Shown: positions 44,481 through 53,678, counted from the stretch's first letter. The stretch: DNA of 64,000 bases from Spirochaetaceae bacterium (GCA_031275945.1 JAISOA010000004.1:1-64000); one strand, 5' to 3'. Notes: generated from the sequence alone by a model not told the origin. A program made the numbers and translations.

Positions 44481-46340
44481 TCAGCGGATTTGTTTTTCCC
44501 GGGGCAGCCATTTCCGGATTACCTTATCCACATCGGAAATATTAATAGGCTTTGAAAGGTAATCGCTAAATCCCTTGGACAGGAACATTTCCTTCATCCC
44601 CGCCAGGGCGTTGGCGGTTAGGGCAATGATGGGCAGGTCTTTGCGTATTTTTTCCGACGATCGAATTCTTGCGGTGGTTTCTATGCCGTCCATGCCGGGC
44701 ATAATATGATCCATAAAAACAAAATCATAGGGATGCTCTTCCGCCAGGCGTATGGCTTCTTTTCCGCTGGAACAGCAGTCAATTTTCATTTTATAGGGGG
44801 ACAAAAGGCCTTCGGCCACCATAAGGTTGATTGAAATATCATCCACAATTAGCACCCGGGCATCCGGGGCGGTAAATTGTACCATCGTGCCGTTGCGCGA
44901 GGAATAGTCCGTATCAACAGGACCGGCGTACTTCATGGGTGTGGCATCGAGAATCTTCTGGGGCAGCGTAACGGTAAAGGTGCTACCGGATCCATAAACC
45001 GACGAAGCCGAGACAGAGCCCCCCATAAGGCGGCACAGGGTATAGGTAATTGCAAGCCCCAGGCCGGTTCCTTCAATGTCCTTGTTTTGATCCAGATCAA
45101 GCCGGACAAAGGAACGAAAGAGTTTATCCAGGTCCTCTTTTTTAATACCAATGCCCGTATCGGTAATTCCAAATTGCATAATAACCGTGTCATTCTTTGT
45201 CTCGCCGGAGATGGCAAATTCAATATATCCGTCCTGGGTGTATTTTACTGCGTTGGTAAGCAGGTTAAGCAGTATCTGCCGTATCCGTATTTCATCGCCC
45301 CAGAGCGTTCCCGGCAAAGAATCGGCCACGGTAACCCGGAAATCCAGGGGTTTTTCGTGGAGCCAGATACCGATAATTGTAACCACATCGTTTACAAGCG
45401 ACGCCAGATCATAGCGGCCGGGGTTTATTTCCATCTTCCCCGCCTCGATCTTGGAAAGATCCAGAATATCGTTGATAATAGCCAAAAGGCTGGTCCCTGC
45501 CTGTTTAATCGTCGTGATATACTGTATTATCCGGGGACTTATATCCTGCTCTCTAAGGGCAAGTTCGCTGATGCCGATAACGGCGTTCATGGGCGTTCGG
45601 ATCTCGTGGCTCATGGTAGAAAGGAACTGACTTTTTGCGATATTGGCGCTTTCGCTTTGAAGGGCTTTTTTCCGGTAGAACCGTATGCCCGCTCCCCCCG
45701 CCAGCAGCGAAAGCAGCAGGGAAACCACCAGCAGGACCCTAAAAACAATGATATTCCGGTGCTGGGCAATAATAACCGCATCGCTTAGATCCACCCCCGC
45801 GGCACAGTACACCGATCCGTCATGGTTAAATACCGGTACTACCGCCGAAATAAGGCCGTCCCAGCTTTTCGTATAACTGCCCAGATCGGATATATAGATA
45901 TTCCCCCCCAGGATATGGGGTACCGCGGCCGAAGTAATCGGATCCTCCGGGTTATTAATGTTAAAAAATATTTCGGGGGTCGCCCGGGTTTGCGGATCCG
46001 GATCGTTATCAATAATGTACTGTATTCGCCCGTCCCCGTAGTCCCGCCAGTAATACACATACAGAACATGGTATTGTTCCGCAAATGCAATAAGCCGCCG
46101 GTGAATGGTCTCCCATTCGCTTCTTTGCATATCCTCCGCCGTATGGAACAGATCCAGTTCTTCCACCGTAAGGAGGCTTGCGGCCGCCCTGGCCGAAGCC
46201 GCAAGATGGTTTTGGGTGGCCTTTTCCACTATTTTTGCCGCATTATTCATGGTAATGGCAACGGCAATGCAGATCACAAGAAATAGAAATGTGGAAACCA
46301 AAAAGAGGGATGATACGATATTAAGCCTTGGAGATTTCAT
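44481..46340 (-). CDS. hybrid sensor histidine kinase (sensor-HisKA-HATPase-REC)
   Basis: 619 residues. Two membrane helices (about 8-30 and 200-222) flank a ~165-residue periplasmic domain of Cache-like look (YVYYWRDYGDGRIQYIID, AVVPVFNHDGSVYCAAGVDLS). HisKA has TMSHEIRTPMNAVIG, the ATPase domain has DTGIGI and GTGLGL, and a C-terminal receiver has VLIVDDIS and FMDHIMPGMDG. No HPt domain, so phosphate must leave through a separate protein. It stands alone, transcribed from its own promoter. Confidence 0.92.
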   Translation of the reverse strand: MKSPRLNIVSSLFLVSTFLFLVICIAVAITMNNAAKIVEKATQNHLAASARAAASLLTVEELDLFHTAEDMQRSEWETIHRRLIAFAEQYHVLYVYYWRDYGDGRIQYIIDNDPDPQTRATPEIFFNINNPEDPITSAAVPHILGGNIYISDLGSYTKSWDGLISAVVPVFNHDGSVYCAAGVDLSDAVIIAQHRNIIVFRVLLVVSLLLSLLAGGAGIRFYRKKALQSESANIAKSQFLSTMSHEIRTPMNAVIGISELALREQDISPRIIQYITTIKQAGTSLLAIINDILDLSKIEAGKMEINPGRYDLASLVNDVVTIIGIWLHEKPLDFRVTVADSLPGTLWGDEIRIRQILLNLLTNAVKYTQDGYIEFAISGETKNDTVIMQFGITDTGIGIKKEDLDKLFRSFVRLDLDQNKDIEGTGLGLAITYTLCRLMGGSVSASSVYGSGSTFTVTLPQKILDATPMKYAGPVDTDYSSRNGTMVQFTAPDARVLIVDDISINLMVAEGLLSPYKMKIDCCSSGKEAIRLAEEHPYDFVFMDHIMPGMDGIETTARIRSSEKIRKDLPIIALTANALAGMKEMFLSKGFSDYLSKPINISDVDKVIRKWLPREKQIR

Positions 46341-46356
46341 GGGCTCCTGTTAGGCC

Positions 46357-46385
46357 ATTATATAGCATAGTCGTGGATTTGTCAT
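46357..46385 (-). promoter_or_regulatory. promoter of the hybrid kinase at 44481-46340
   Basis: On the minus strand ATGACA (46385-46380), a 17-nt spacer and TATAAT (46362-46357). AGGAG is 5 nt before the ATG, so this transcript has a normal short leader. Confidence 0.7.
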
Positions 46386-46407
46386 GTCGAAAAAACACCC
46401 CGTAGAC

Positions 46408-46436
46408 TTGAGGTAATTATGGGTTCATGGTATGAT
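46408..46436 (+). promoter_or_regulatory. promoter of the phenylacetate-CoA ligase gene
   Basis: TTGAGG (46408-46413), a 17-nt spacer and TATGAT (46431-46436). The -10 covers the ATG at 46432, which argues for ATG 46474 as the start. Confidence 0.6.
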
Positions 46437-46473
46437 AGGGCTTTCATGTGAACTTAAAAACAAGGCAGGCGCC

Positions 46474-47775
46474 ATGATTTACAATGTTGAATATGAATGT
46501 ATGGAAGCCGGAGAGCGAAAAAAGCTTCAGCTTGCGAATCTTAAAAACCTGGTAGAAATACTGTACAACCGGGTGCCCTTTTACCGGAAAAAAATGGCCG
46601 CCCTGGGCGTCAGTTCCCGGGACATCCATTCCCTGGGGGACATCGAAAAGCTTCCCTTTACCACCAAGGACGATCTGCGGGAACTGTATCCCCACGGGCT
46701 TTTGGCCTGTCCCAAGGACCGGATTGTGGAAGTCCACATGAGCTCCGGAACCACCGGCAAGCCCGTGGTGGACGAATACACCCAGAACGACATCAACATC
46801 TGGCGGGAATCCATGGCCAGGACCATGGCCGCCGCGGGCTGTACCAGGGACGACATTGTCCAGAACTGTTACGGCTACGGCCTTTTTACCGGCGGTCCGG
46901 GGGCCCACTACGGCGCCATGACCCTGGGGGCCGAGGTACTCCCCATGTCCAGCGGCAATACCGCCCGGCAGCTCATGGTCATGCAGGACTTCGGTTCCAC
47001 CATGCTTACCTGTACCCCCAGTTATGCCCTCTATATGGCCGAAGAGGCCGCCGATGCGGGACTGGACCTGCATAAGCTCCCCATTTCCAAGGGCTGTTTC
47101 GGCGCCGAGCCCTGGAGCGAAAACATGCGGAAGGAAATCGAAGGCCGCTATGGAATGAAGGCCTACGATATTTACGGCCTTACGGAAATTATCGGTCCCG
47201 GAGTTTCCTTTGAATGCGAAGCCCAAAACGGCCTCCACATCAACGAGGATCTGTTTTACCCGGAAATTATCGACCCCGAATCGGGAAAGATCCTGCCCAG
47301 GGGCGAAAAAGGAGAGCTGGTGTTTACCACCCTAACCAAGGAAGGCACCCCCCTGCTCCGGTACAGGACCAGGGACATTACCTACTTCATCGACGAACCC
47401 TGCCCCTGCGGCCGGACCACGGCCCGGATGCACCGTCTTTTTGGGCGTACCGACGATATGCTGATCATCCGGGGGGTGAATGTCTTCCCCAGCCAGATCG
47501 AGCATGCACTTTTTGAAATAGAGGGCACCGAACCGGCATATCTGATTGTGGTTAGCCGGGGGGTCACGCACCTTGACGAGGTGGAACTTCAGGTGGAGGT
47601 AAAAAAAGATCTGTTTAGCGATGAAACCAAGGGACTTGAAGCGCTTCGTGCCAAGATCGAGAATGTAATGAAGAGTAAATTGCAGATAGCGGTGAAGGTT
47701 AAACTCGTGGAACCCAAAACCATAGAGCGCTCCATAGGCAAGGCAAAAAGGGTTATTGACAACAGGCAGATTTAG
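46474..47775 (+). CDS. paaK: phenylacetate-CoA ligase
   Basis: 433 residues from ATG 46474 (AAGGCAGG upstream). Adenylate-forming enzyme: the P-loop-like MSSGTTGKPVV, YGLTEIIGPGV, RYRTRDITYF, and a C-terminal domain with GRTDDMLIIRGVNVFPSQIE and the late Lys in SIGKAKR. It activates phenylacetate or related aryl acids to CoA thioesters. In anaerobes paaK often accompanies indolepyruvate oxidoreductase and an ACT protein; the ACT gene follows here. The two are separated by a 211-nt gap holding repeat copy D. Confidence 0.9.
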   Translation: MIYNVEYECMEAGERKKLQLANLKNLVEILYNRVPFYRKKMAALGVSSRDIHSLGDIEKLPFTTKDDLRELYPHGLLACPKDRIVEVHMSSGTTGKPVVDEYTQNDINIWRESMARTMAAAGCTRDDIVQNCYGYGLFTGGPGAHYGAMTLGAEVLPMSSGNTARQLMVMQDFGSTMLTCTPSYALYMAEEAADAGLDLHKLPISKGCFGAEPWSENMRKEIEGRYGMKAYDIYGLTEIIGPGVSFECEAQNGLHINEDLFYPEIIDPESGKILPRGEKGELVFTTLTKEGTPLLRYRTRDITYFIDEPCPCGRTTARMHRLFGRTDDMLIIRGVNVFPSQIEHALFEIEGTEPAYLIVVSRGVTHLDEVELQVEVKKDLFSDETKGLEALRAKIENVMKSKLQIAVKVKLVEPKTIERSIGKAKRVIDNRQI

Positions 47776-47783
47776 CTTTGGAC

Positions 47784-47802
47784 CGGCGGTACTGTACCGC
47801 CG
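47784..47802 (+). terminator. hairpin after paaK
   Basis: CGGCGGTA-CTG-TACCGCCG is a perfect 8-bp stem 8 nt after the stop. There is no T-run, and the repeat copy D follows within 10 nt. Confidence 0.45.
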
Positions 47803-47810
47803 TAATTAGT

Positions 47811-47919
47811 AGAGTTGTTTAAAAACTTCAGTTTTTAAACAACAACCGCTTAAAAACAGCAAAATGCGGAGCATTTTGCCTAGACTTGTTCAATAATCAA
47901 CCGGGTTATTGAACAAGTC
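47811..47919 (-). repeat. three-palindrome repeat, copy D
   Basis: Full-length copy in reverse orientation, differing from copy A at about one base (AATAATCAACC in the terminal palindrome). It separates paaK from the ACT-protein gene. Confidence 0.95.
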
Positions 47920-47986
47920 CAGTGTCCGTCCATAATGAAGACACATTACGGACAGACTTCCTTAAAAAATATAGGAGGGGTGAACA

Positions 47987-48403
47987 ATGGAAATAAAACA
48001 GATTTCTGTTTTTCTTGAAAATAACGCCGGACGCCTGGGGGAGGTAACCAGGGTGCTGGCCGATGCGGGGATTAACCTTAGAGCCATATCCATTGCCGAT
48101 ACCGCCGATTTCGGGATCCTCCGGCTTATTGTGAATAATTACGAAAAGGCGGTGATGGCTCTGAACGACGCGGGTTTTACCACCCGGATTACAAATGTGG
48201 CGGCGGTGGAAATAGAGGATACTCCGGGAAGCCTTGCCAAGGTAATGGAGCTTTTCCGCCGGTCTAATGTGAACATTGAATACCTTTATGCATCCTTGGA
48301 GGGTAATGCGGGAAAAGCGGTGGTGATCTTTAAGCTGGAAAACCACAGCCAGGGCTTAAAAATAATAGAAGAAAACGGCCTTTCCGTGGTTGAGACATTC
48401 TAA
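47987..48403 (+). CDS. tandem ACT-domain regulatory protein
   Basis: 138 residues made of two ACT domains. The first starts QISVFLENNAGRLGEVTRVLADAGIN and the second repeats the pattern from VEIEDTPGSLAKVMELFRRSNVNIEYLY. ACT domains bind amino acids; stand-alone tandem ACT proteins often sit beside paaK and are thought to sense aromatic amino acids. A very strong AGGAGGGGTG precedes the ATG. Its stop overlaps the glgA start by one base. Confidence 0.88.
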   Translation: MEIKQISVFLENNAGRLGEVTRVLADAGINLRAISIADTADFGILRLIVNNYEKAVMALNDAGFTTRITNVAAVEIEDTPGSLAKVMELFRRSNVNIEYLYASLEGNAGKAVVIFKLENHSQGLKIIEENGLSVVETF

Positions 48404-49932
48404 TGGTCCCCTCTACATCCCGGTTGAAGATTTTAATGTGTACCAGCGAAGCGGTACCCTATGCGAAGACCGGGGGCTTGGCCGATGCGGTTTCGGCCCT
48501 GGCCCTGGCCCTGGTAAAACTTGGCCACGAAGTCCGCATAGTTATGCCCCGGTACTACGGCATTAACCGGGAACGGCTTGAAAAACTGGAAGGGGCCCTG
48601 GGGGTTCCCATGGGCGGGGGAGAGCAGTGGAGCGCGGTTTACACCGCCGAAATGCCTGCAAAATCCGGTAGTTCCACACGGGGGACAAAAAAAACCGTTA
48701 CGGTATACTTTATTGATCATGAAGGTTTCTTTGGCCGGGATGGTATTTACGGCAATGCCTTTGAGCCCGATTTTTTGGACAATTCCCGGCGCTTTGCCTT
48801 TTTTTGCCGATCCTGCTTTCAGCTTTGCCGTAAGATAGACTGGTATCCCGACGTCATGCATGCCCACGATTGGCCCGGGGCCCTGGTTCCGGTTTTTCTT
48901 AAATACGGCGAACGGCGCGGCATTTCCAGTGAAACCGGCTCCTTTGTCGATACCGTGTCGGTCTTAACCATCCACAATCTGGGCTACCAAGGGATATATG
49001 GTAAAGATAACTTTTCTTTTACCAACCTGGGCTGGGATGTATTTTACCAGGCGGGTCTTGACGACTGGAACATGATGAATCTGCTAAAAGGTGGAATTAA
49101 CTGCGCCGACAGGATCAATACCGTGTCCCCCAACTATGCCCGGGAAACCCTAAGCCCCGGCCACGGATTCCGCCTGGATGGAACCCTCCGTTACCGGGGA
49201 AGCGATTATTCGGGGATCCTTAACGGGATAGACACCGCCATATGGAATCCCCGGCGGGATCCCTACCTTCCCGCGCCGTATTCCGCCGATGACATGACGG
49301 GTAAGGCCAAGGCCAAAAAAATGCTCCAGCGCAGATTCGGCCTCCGTGAAGATCCGGAAGTTCCGGTGATCGGTATGGTATGCCGCCTAACGGAACAAAA
49401 GGGGATCGGCGAGCTTTTTGGACCCGCCTATGGTTCCGCCTGGTCTATGTGCCGGGATATGAATGTGCAGTTTGTGTTCCTTGGATCGGGAGAAGCCTGG
49501 GCGGAACATGAGATCCGCAGCCTTTCTTCCCGGCTGTCAAATTTCAAGGCCCATATCGGGTATAGTGAAGAACTTTCCCACCTTATCGAGGGGGGGGCGG
49601 ATTTTTTTCTTATGCCCAGCCGTTATGAACCCTGTGGACTTAACCAGATGTACTCCCTGGCCTACGGAACCCTCCCCATAGTCCGCAACACCGGGGGCCT
49701 GGCCGATACGGTGCAGAATTACAACCAGGATACGGGAGAGGGGACGGGCTTTCTCTTCGACGATCTTAGTCCCGTTTCTATTTACAATACCGTGGGCTGG
49801 GCGGTATGGGCCTGGTATAACCGGAAAAGCGATATAGAAGCCATGCGGATCCGGGGAATGAAAAAGAACTTTTCCTGGAATAAGTCGGCTTTGGAATACC
49901 AGAGCCTTTACAAAAGCGCCCTTAGCCTTTAG
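48403..49932 (+). CDS. glgA: glycogen synthase (ADP-glucose type)
   Basis: 509 residues. GT5 family: the N-terminal KILMCTSEAVPYAKTGGLAD (KTGGL binds ADP-glucose), HAHDWPGALVP, TIHNLGYQGIYG, NGIDTAIWNP, and the C-terminal RLTEQKGIG and PSRYEPCGLNQMYSLAYGT. It extends alpha-1,4-glucan from ADP-glucose. It is translationally coupled to the ACT protein (TAATG). No other glg genes are nearby, and its link with paaK/ACT is probably transcriptional only. Confidence 0.95.
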   Translation: MVPSTSRLKILMCTSEAVPYAKTGGLADAVSALALALVKLGHEVRIVMPRYYGINRERLEKLEGALGVPMGGGEQWSAVYTAEMPAKSGSSTRGTKKTVTVYFIDHEGFFGRDGIYGNAFEPDFLDNSRRFAFFCRSCFQLCRKIDWYPDVMHAHDWPGALVPVFLKYGERRGISSETGSFVDTVSVLTIHNLGYQGIYGKDNFSFTNLGWDVFYQAGLDDWNMMNLLKGGINCADRINTVSPNYARETLSPGHGFRLDGTLRYRGSDYSGILNGIDTAIWNPRRDPYLPAPYSADDMTGKAKAKKMLQRRFGLREDPEVPVIGMVCRLTEQKGIGELFGPAYGSAWSMCRDMNVQFVFLGSGEAWAEHEIRSLSSRLSNFKAHIGYSEELSHLIEGGADFFLMPSRYEPCGLNQMYSLAYGTLPIVRNTGGLADTVQNYNQDTGEGTGFLFDDLSPVSIYNTVGWAVWAWYNRKSDIEAMRIRGMKKNFSWNKSALEYQSLYKSALSL

Positions 49933-50022
49933 CTGTCAATGCCGGCGCGCCCGGGCGAAAACTGGACCTGAACTGTCCGACCGGTTTCTGACTGACGCAG
50001 GGATCCCTGACTAAGCGCCGGA

Positions 50023-50074
50023 GTTCAGGCGTTGAGCCCGAAGTCGGCCCTGGGGGCGAAGGCGGCGCCTGAAC
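50023..50074. terminator. possible shared terminator between glgA and the SH3 lipoprotein gene
   Basis: GTTCAGGCG (50023-50031) pairs with CGCCTGAAC (50066-50074) in the 166-nt gap between two convergent genes. The loop is long and there is no T-run, so this is weak. The rest of the gap shows no other clear feature. Confidence 0.25.
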
Positions 50075-50098
50075 CTGCCGCGGCACAATGGGGGTTTA

Positions 50099-51100
50099 CT
50101 ACTGCATGGGATTGGGAACCGTATATGCGCTGAAGATCCAGCCGTTTTCAGCCCTGTACCAAACACCCTTGGGTTTTTCTTCCCCCTCCGGGGCTTCCAA
50201 GGTTATTTCCTGCTTGGTTTTTGCGGTGATCCAGAACGTATCCCCCTGGCGTAAGGCTCCCTTTACATTACCCGACAGGGAGGGTACATCCCGTATATTT
50301 ACCGTGTCTGCGGTGACCATATAACTGGCCCCGTTGGCAAGCCGTTCCAGGTTGTTTGTTACCTCCAGTTCAAAAAAAACCGGATCAGATTCGGCCCCCT
50401 GGGCGGTCTGACTAAAGTACCTGCTTTGGCGGGCGATACCCAGGGCGTTTTTAAGGAGTTCCCCCTTTACCAGGGGATTTCCCGTAAGGGAGGCCATACG
50501 GGCAAGTTTTATACAGCCGATATCGTTGGGATCCGTTGAGATATTCTGGATCTTGATATACCGTTCGGACACCGGCGGATTGGCGGTGCCCTCCAGCCGG
50601 GCGCTTATTTTTATAAATTCATCCGCCGGATTATCGTCGGGAAATACCGCCACCAGGGTATACTGGGGAAGGGTAATGTTTCCGGTTCGAACTACGGATG
50701 TAATTTCCGGCCTTGTGTATAATATCGTATCGGCGGTGACGATTACCCCCGGTTCGGCGGGACCGGCTATGGCATAATCCTGAACCCAGTAATCCCCTTC
50801 GGCGTTTACCCGGTAAAAGGTTCGCTGGGCATTATCGTAGTTGCGCCGGTAATCCTGCTGTTCTCCTGTCCAGATTACCGTATCCCCCGCGTTAAGCTGG
50901 GATTTCCAGTATATCTTTCCGTCGGCCCGGACTTCCCAAAGCCCTGCATCGGTAAGCAGTACTCCGTGAAGAACAGTTTCCGCCGGTTCTTCCGGAACCG
51001 TTTCTTCTAATTGAAGGGCTTCGGCATCCGGTTTAGGTTTAGAACAGGAAGGAACCAGGACAATCACCGTGGACAATAGAAAAATCACCATCTTTTTCAT
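50099..51100 (-). CDS. lipoprotein with C-terminal SH3-like domain
   Basis: 333 residues. Signal peptide with lipobox LVPSC, then an acidic linker. Mid-protein segments repeat a WEV/DYW beta pattern (GLWEVRADGKIYWKSQL, YRVNAEGDYWVQDY), suggesting further SH3-like units. The C-terminal domain (about 255-330) has YMVTADTVNIRDVPSLSG and GDTFWITAK, a bacterial SH3 signature. Such domains often bind peptidoglycan, so it is probably an envelope protein facing the periplasm. GAGGGT fixes the start. It follows the aldo/keto reductase by 14 nt. Exact role unknown. Confidence 0.75.
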   Translation of the reverse strand: MKKMVIFLLSTVIVLVPSCSKPKPDAEALQLEETVPEEPAETVLHGVLLTDAGLWEVRADGKIYWKSQLNAGDTVIWTGEQQDYRRNYDNAQRTFYRVNAEGDYWVQDYAIAGPAEPGVIVTADTILYTRPEITSVVRTGNITLPQYTLVAVFPDDNPADEFIKISARLEGTANPPVSERYIKIQNISTDPNDIGCIKLARMASLTGNPLVKGELLKNALGIARQSRYFSQTAQGAESDPVFFELEVTNNLERLANGASYMVTADTVNIRDVPSLSGNVKGALRQGDTFWITAKTKQEITLEAPEGEEKPKGVWYRAENGWIFSAYTVPNPMQ

Positions 51101-51114
51101 GCTGTTTACCCTCG

Positions 51115-52029
51115 TTATGGAAGTATATTACCTGCGGCCAGATAAATCGCGTACCACTCGTCGCGGGTAAGCGTAATTTCCGCCGCCTTAACACAATCGG
51201 AAAGCCGCTGGGGATTCATGGTCCCTGTTACCGGCTGCATCCCCGCCGGATGCCGGAGTATCCAGGCCATGGCAATAGTGGTGCTGTTTACATGGTACTT
51301 TTTGGCAATTTCATCAATCTTGGCGTTTAATTCGGGGTACTTGGGACTGCCCAGAAAAACCCCTTCAAAAAAACCATATTGAAAAGGCGACCAGGGCTGG
51401 ATGGTTATGTCATGAAGGCGGCAGTAATCCAATATACCTCCACTCCTGTTTACCGCCGCATTGTCCAGCATATTAACATGAAGGCCCTCGCTCAGCATCC
51501 CCGCATGGGCAATGCTAAATTGCAGTTGATTTGCCACCAGGGGCTGTTTTACATATTTTTTGAGCAATTCAATTTGACCGGGATTCTGGTTGGATACCCC
51601 AAAATACCGTACCTTGCCCGAGGCCTGAAGCATCCCAAAGGCTTCGGCTACTTCTTCGGGTTCCATAAGAAGATCCGGCCGGTGCAAAAGAAGTACGTCC
51701 ATATAATCGGTCCGTAGCCTTTTAAGGCTGTTTTCCGCGGACCTAACAATATGATCCCGGGAAAAATCAAATGCCGCGTCTTTGCGGATGCCGCACTTGG
51801 TTTGGATAAAGATATTTTCTCTTTTTGTACGGCCCAAGGCAGCGGCAAAGATTTCTTCACAACTTCCATCGCCATACACATCGGCATTGTCAAAAAAAAC
51901 CGCCCCCAGGTCCAAGGCGGTTTTAACAAATGCATCTGCCGCCGCCCTGTCGATGGTGTTGATCCGCATGCAACCTACGGCTATAACCGGAACTACGAGG
52001 CCCGAGGCTCCGAGATTAAGGGTCTTCAT
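51115..52029 (-). CDS. aldo/keto reductase
   Basis: 304 residues. The TIM-barrel oxidoreductase tetrad is visible: Asp and Tyr in FFDNADVYGDG, Lys in FIQTKCGI, His in VLLLHRPD. The NADPH site has GVSNQNPGQI and a late ARR/NPQRL-like segment, and the family TGTMNPQRL is present. It resembles the YdhF/oxidoreductase subgroup; the substrate is unknown. Translation from ATG 52029 is favoured by the promoter; the frame is open for 12 more codons upstream. It leads a two-gene unit with the SH3 lipoprotein. Confidence 0.88.
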   Translation of the reverse strand: MKTLNLGASGLVVPVIAVGCMRINTIDRAAADAFVKTALDLGAVFFDNADVYGDGSCEEIFAAALGRTKRENIFIQTKCGIRKDAAFDFSRDHIVRSAENSLKRLRTDYMDVLLLHRPDLLMEPEEVAEAFGMLQASGKVRYFGVSNQNPGQIELLKKYVKQPLVANQLQFSIAHAGMLSEGLHVNMLDNAAVNRSGGILDYCRLHDITIQPWSPFQYGFFEGVFLGSPKYPELNAKIDEIAKKYHVNSTTIAMAWILRHPAGMQPVTGTMNPQRLSDCVKAAEITLTRDEWYAIYLAAGNILP

Positions 52030-52035
52030 GTTCCC

Positions 52036-52065
52036 ACTGTACCATTGCGGAATAGGGCGTGTCAA
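52036..52065 (-). promoter_or_regulatory. promoter of the aldo/keto reductase, next to the ATG
   Basis: On the minus strand TTGACA (52065-52060), an 18-nt spacer, TACAGT (52041-52036), then six bases to the ATG. Geometry identical to the cheR promoter. Confidence 0.65.
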
Positions 52066-52158
52066 GAAAACGACCCGTCTTACGCCGTCCGGGGATCGCT
52101 GCGGGTTTTTGGTATCCGGCTCCGGGGCCTATAAAAATCCGTAGCTGCTTTGCGGGGA

Positions 52159-53559
52159 TTAGAGGAGCCTGCCGTTACTGTCCAAGGAAGTTCCAAACCC
52201 GTGGCCGTCCACATTAAAATACCGGTAATAGGTTGTAAGCTGCAGGGTGGATCCAAAAATAACCGGCACCACGCCCCCGGTGGGGTATCCATTGGTCGTC
52301 ACCACCGCGATGCCGGCGGCATAATTGCCCGTAAAATCCCCTATGGTTATCATTTTATTAACCCCGTAAAGATAAACCGGATTAGCCGGCTCCAGCGCCC
52401 GGGCGTTTAGGCTCATTTTAAAGGTTCCGGCATCTTCTACCACAATTCCCTGCCCCGCGGTGGCGATATTTCCTGTAACTGTTCCACCCCGCATGTCCAA
52501 TGTTCCATTGACGATGCGGATACCCCCGCCCATGCTGGAGCCGTTATTGTTCAGGACCGTTCCGTGGTAGAAGATCGTCTGGCTTCCGTCGTTAATCACT
52601 ATGCCGCCCCCGCTGCCGGAACTTACATTGTATTGTATCCGGGGATAGGGATTATTGCCGCCGGAGGATCCTAGTTCCAGGATGCCCGAAGGACCCATGT
52701 AAATGCCCGCCCCATGATTGGCCGTGTTTCCCTCTCCGGGGGATCCGATGTCGCCCTGCCGGATATAGGCATTGCCGCTGATATAGATCCCGCCGCCGCT
52801 ATTATGTGCCCCGTTATTTTTGACGGCGCCGTTTTCCATGGTAAAGCTGCCATTGAGCCCCACATAGACGCCGCCGCCCTGCCCGGAACCGGCAGTAAGC
52901 GCCTTGTTGCCGGATATGATCCCGCCGCTCATGGTAATCTGGGAGCCCACACCATCCACATAGAGGCCCCCTCCCAGGGTATTTGTTTCGTTATAACTAA
53001 TAATTACCCCGTCCTGTATAATAAGTTTGCTGCTGTTGATATAGATACCTCCGCCCGGGCTGCCCCTTCCCCCGGTAATAGTAAGGTTTTGCAATGTTAT
53101 GATTTTTCCGGGAATATTAATATACAAAACCGAACGGTTTGCAGCGGCCCCATTGGTTACGGTCTTGCCGCTTCCCGATCCGGTAAGGGTTACCTCGATA
53201 ATGCCGGGCCTGGTACTTAATAACGCGGAAAAATCAAGTAAGCCGCTGGCCGTGGCCTCGGCATAACTTTGCAGTATATCCTCCAAAAGCATAATGTTGG
53301 CGCTGGCGGACGATTCGGCGGCCCATATATCCAGGGCTCTGCCAAGGGTTTTTACCGGAGTTTTTTGGCTCCGGCCTGAATTGGCGTCATCCCCGGAACT
53401 AGCTGCCACATATACGTAGGCAGAAGGGGAATAATCCGTATCATCCTGTAAATAGTCCACCAAGGATATCTGAAACAGGTCGCATCCCCCAAGAAGTGTC
53501 AGGAACGGTATCAAAAGCGGCGGCGCAGAAAACCGGTGAATCTTGAAAACGGTATTCAT
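52159..53559 (-). CDS. beta-helix (polymorphic-repeat) surface lipoprotein
   Basis: 466 residues from ATG 53559. Lipobox FLTLLGGC, then a short linker and a repeat-rich body. Units like GGGIYINSSKLIIQDG, GGGLYVDGVG, GGGVYVGLNGSFTMENG and GGGIRIVNGTLDMRGG recur at 20-30 residue spacing, the pattern of a right-handed parallel beta-helix. The first part has VYVAASSGDDANSG and TPVKTLGRALD, common at the start of pectate-lyase-like repeat proteins. Probably exposed in the periplasm or on the surface for adhesion or polysaccharide contact; no catalytic residues can be named. It has its own promoter. Confidence 0.78.
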   Translation of the reverse strand: MNTVFKIHRFSAPPLLIPFLTLLGGCDLFQISLVDYLQDDTDYSPSAYVYVAASSGDDANSGRSQKTPVKTLGRALDIWAAESSASANIMLLEDILQSYAEATASGLLDFSALLSTRPGIIEVTLTGSGSGKTVTNGAAANRSVLYINIPGKIITLQNLTITGGRGSPGGGIYINSSKLIIQDGVIISYNETNTLGGGLYVDGVGSQITMSGGIISGNKALTAGSGQGGGVYVGLNGSFTMENGAVKNNGAHNSGGGIYISGNAYIRQGDIGSPGEGNTANHGAGIYMGPSGILELGSSGGNNPYPRIQYNVSSGSGGGIVINDGSQTIFYHGTVLNNNGSSMGGGIRIVNGTLDMRGGTVTGNIATAGQGIVVEDAGTFKMSLNARALEPANPVYLYGVNKMITIGDFTGNYAAGIAVVTTNGYPTGGVVPVIFGSTLQLTTYYRYFNVDGHGFGTSLDSNGRLL

Positions 53560-53569
53560 CCTGTGTATA

Positions 53570-53598
53570 AGTATATGCAAACCGGGGAAAATTGACAA
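53570..53598 (-). promoter_or_regulatory. promoter of the beta-helix lipoprotein
   Basis: On the minus strand TTGTCA (53598-53593), a 17-nt spacer and TATACT (53575-53570), ending 10 nt before the ATG. The AGG next to the ATG is too close to act as a normal ribosome site. Confidence 0.6.
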
Positions 53599-53678
53599 AT
53601 TTTCAGGCACCGGAAGGACAAAACCCTTCGATTCCCGCCGGAGGAAGCTCACGGACAGTTTTGCAATGCAAAATTGTG

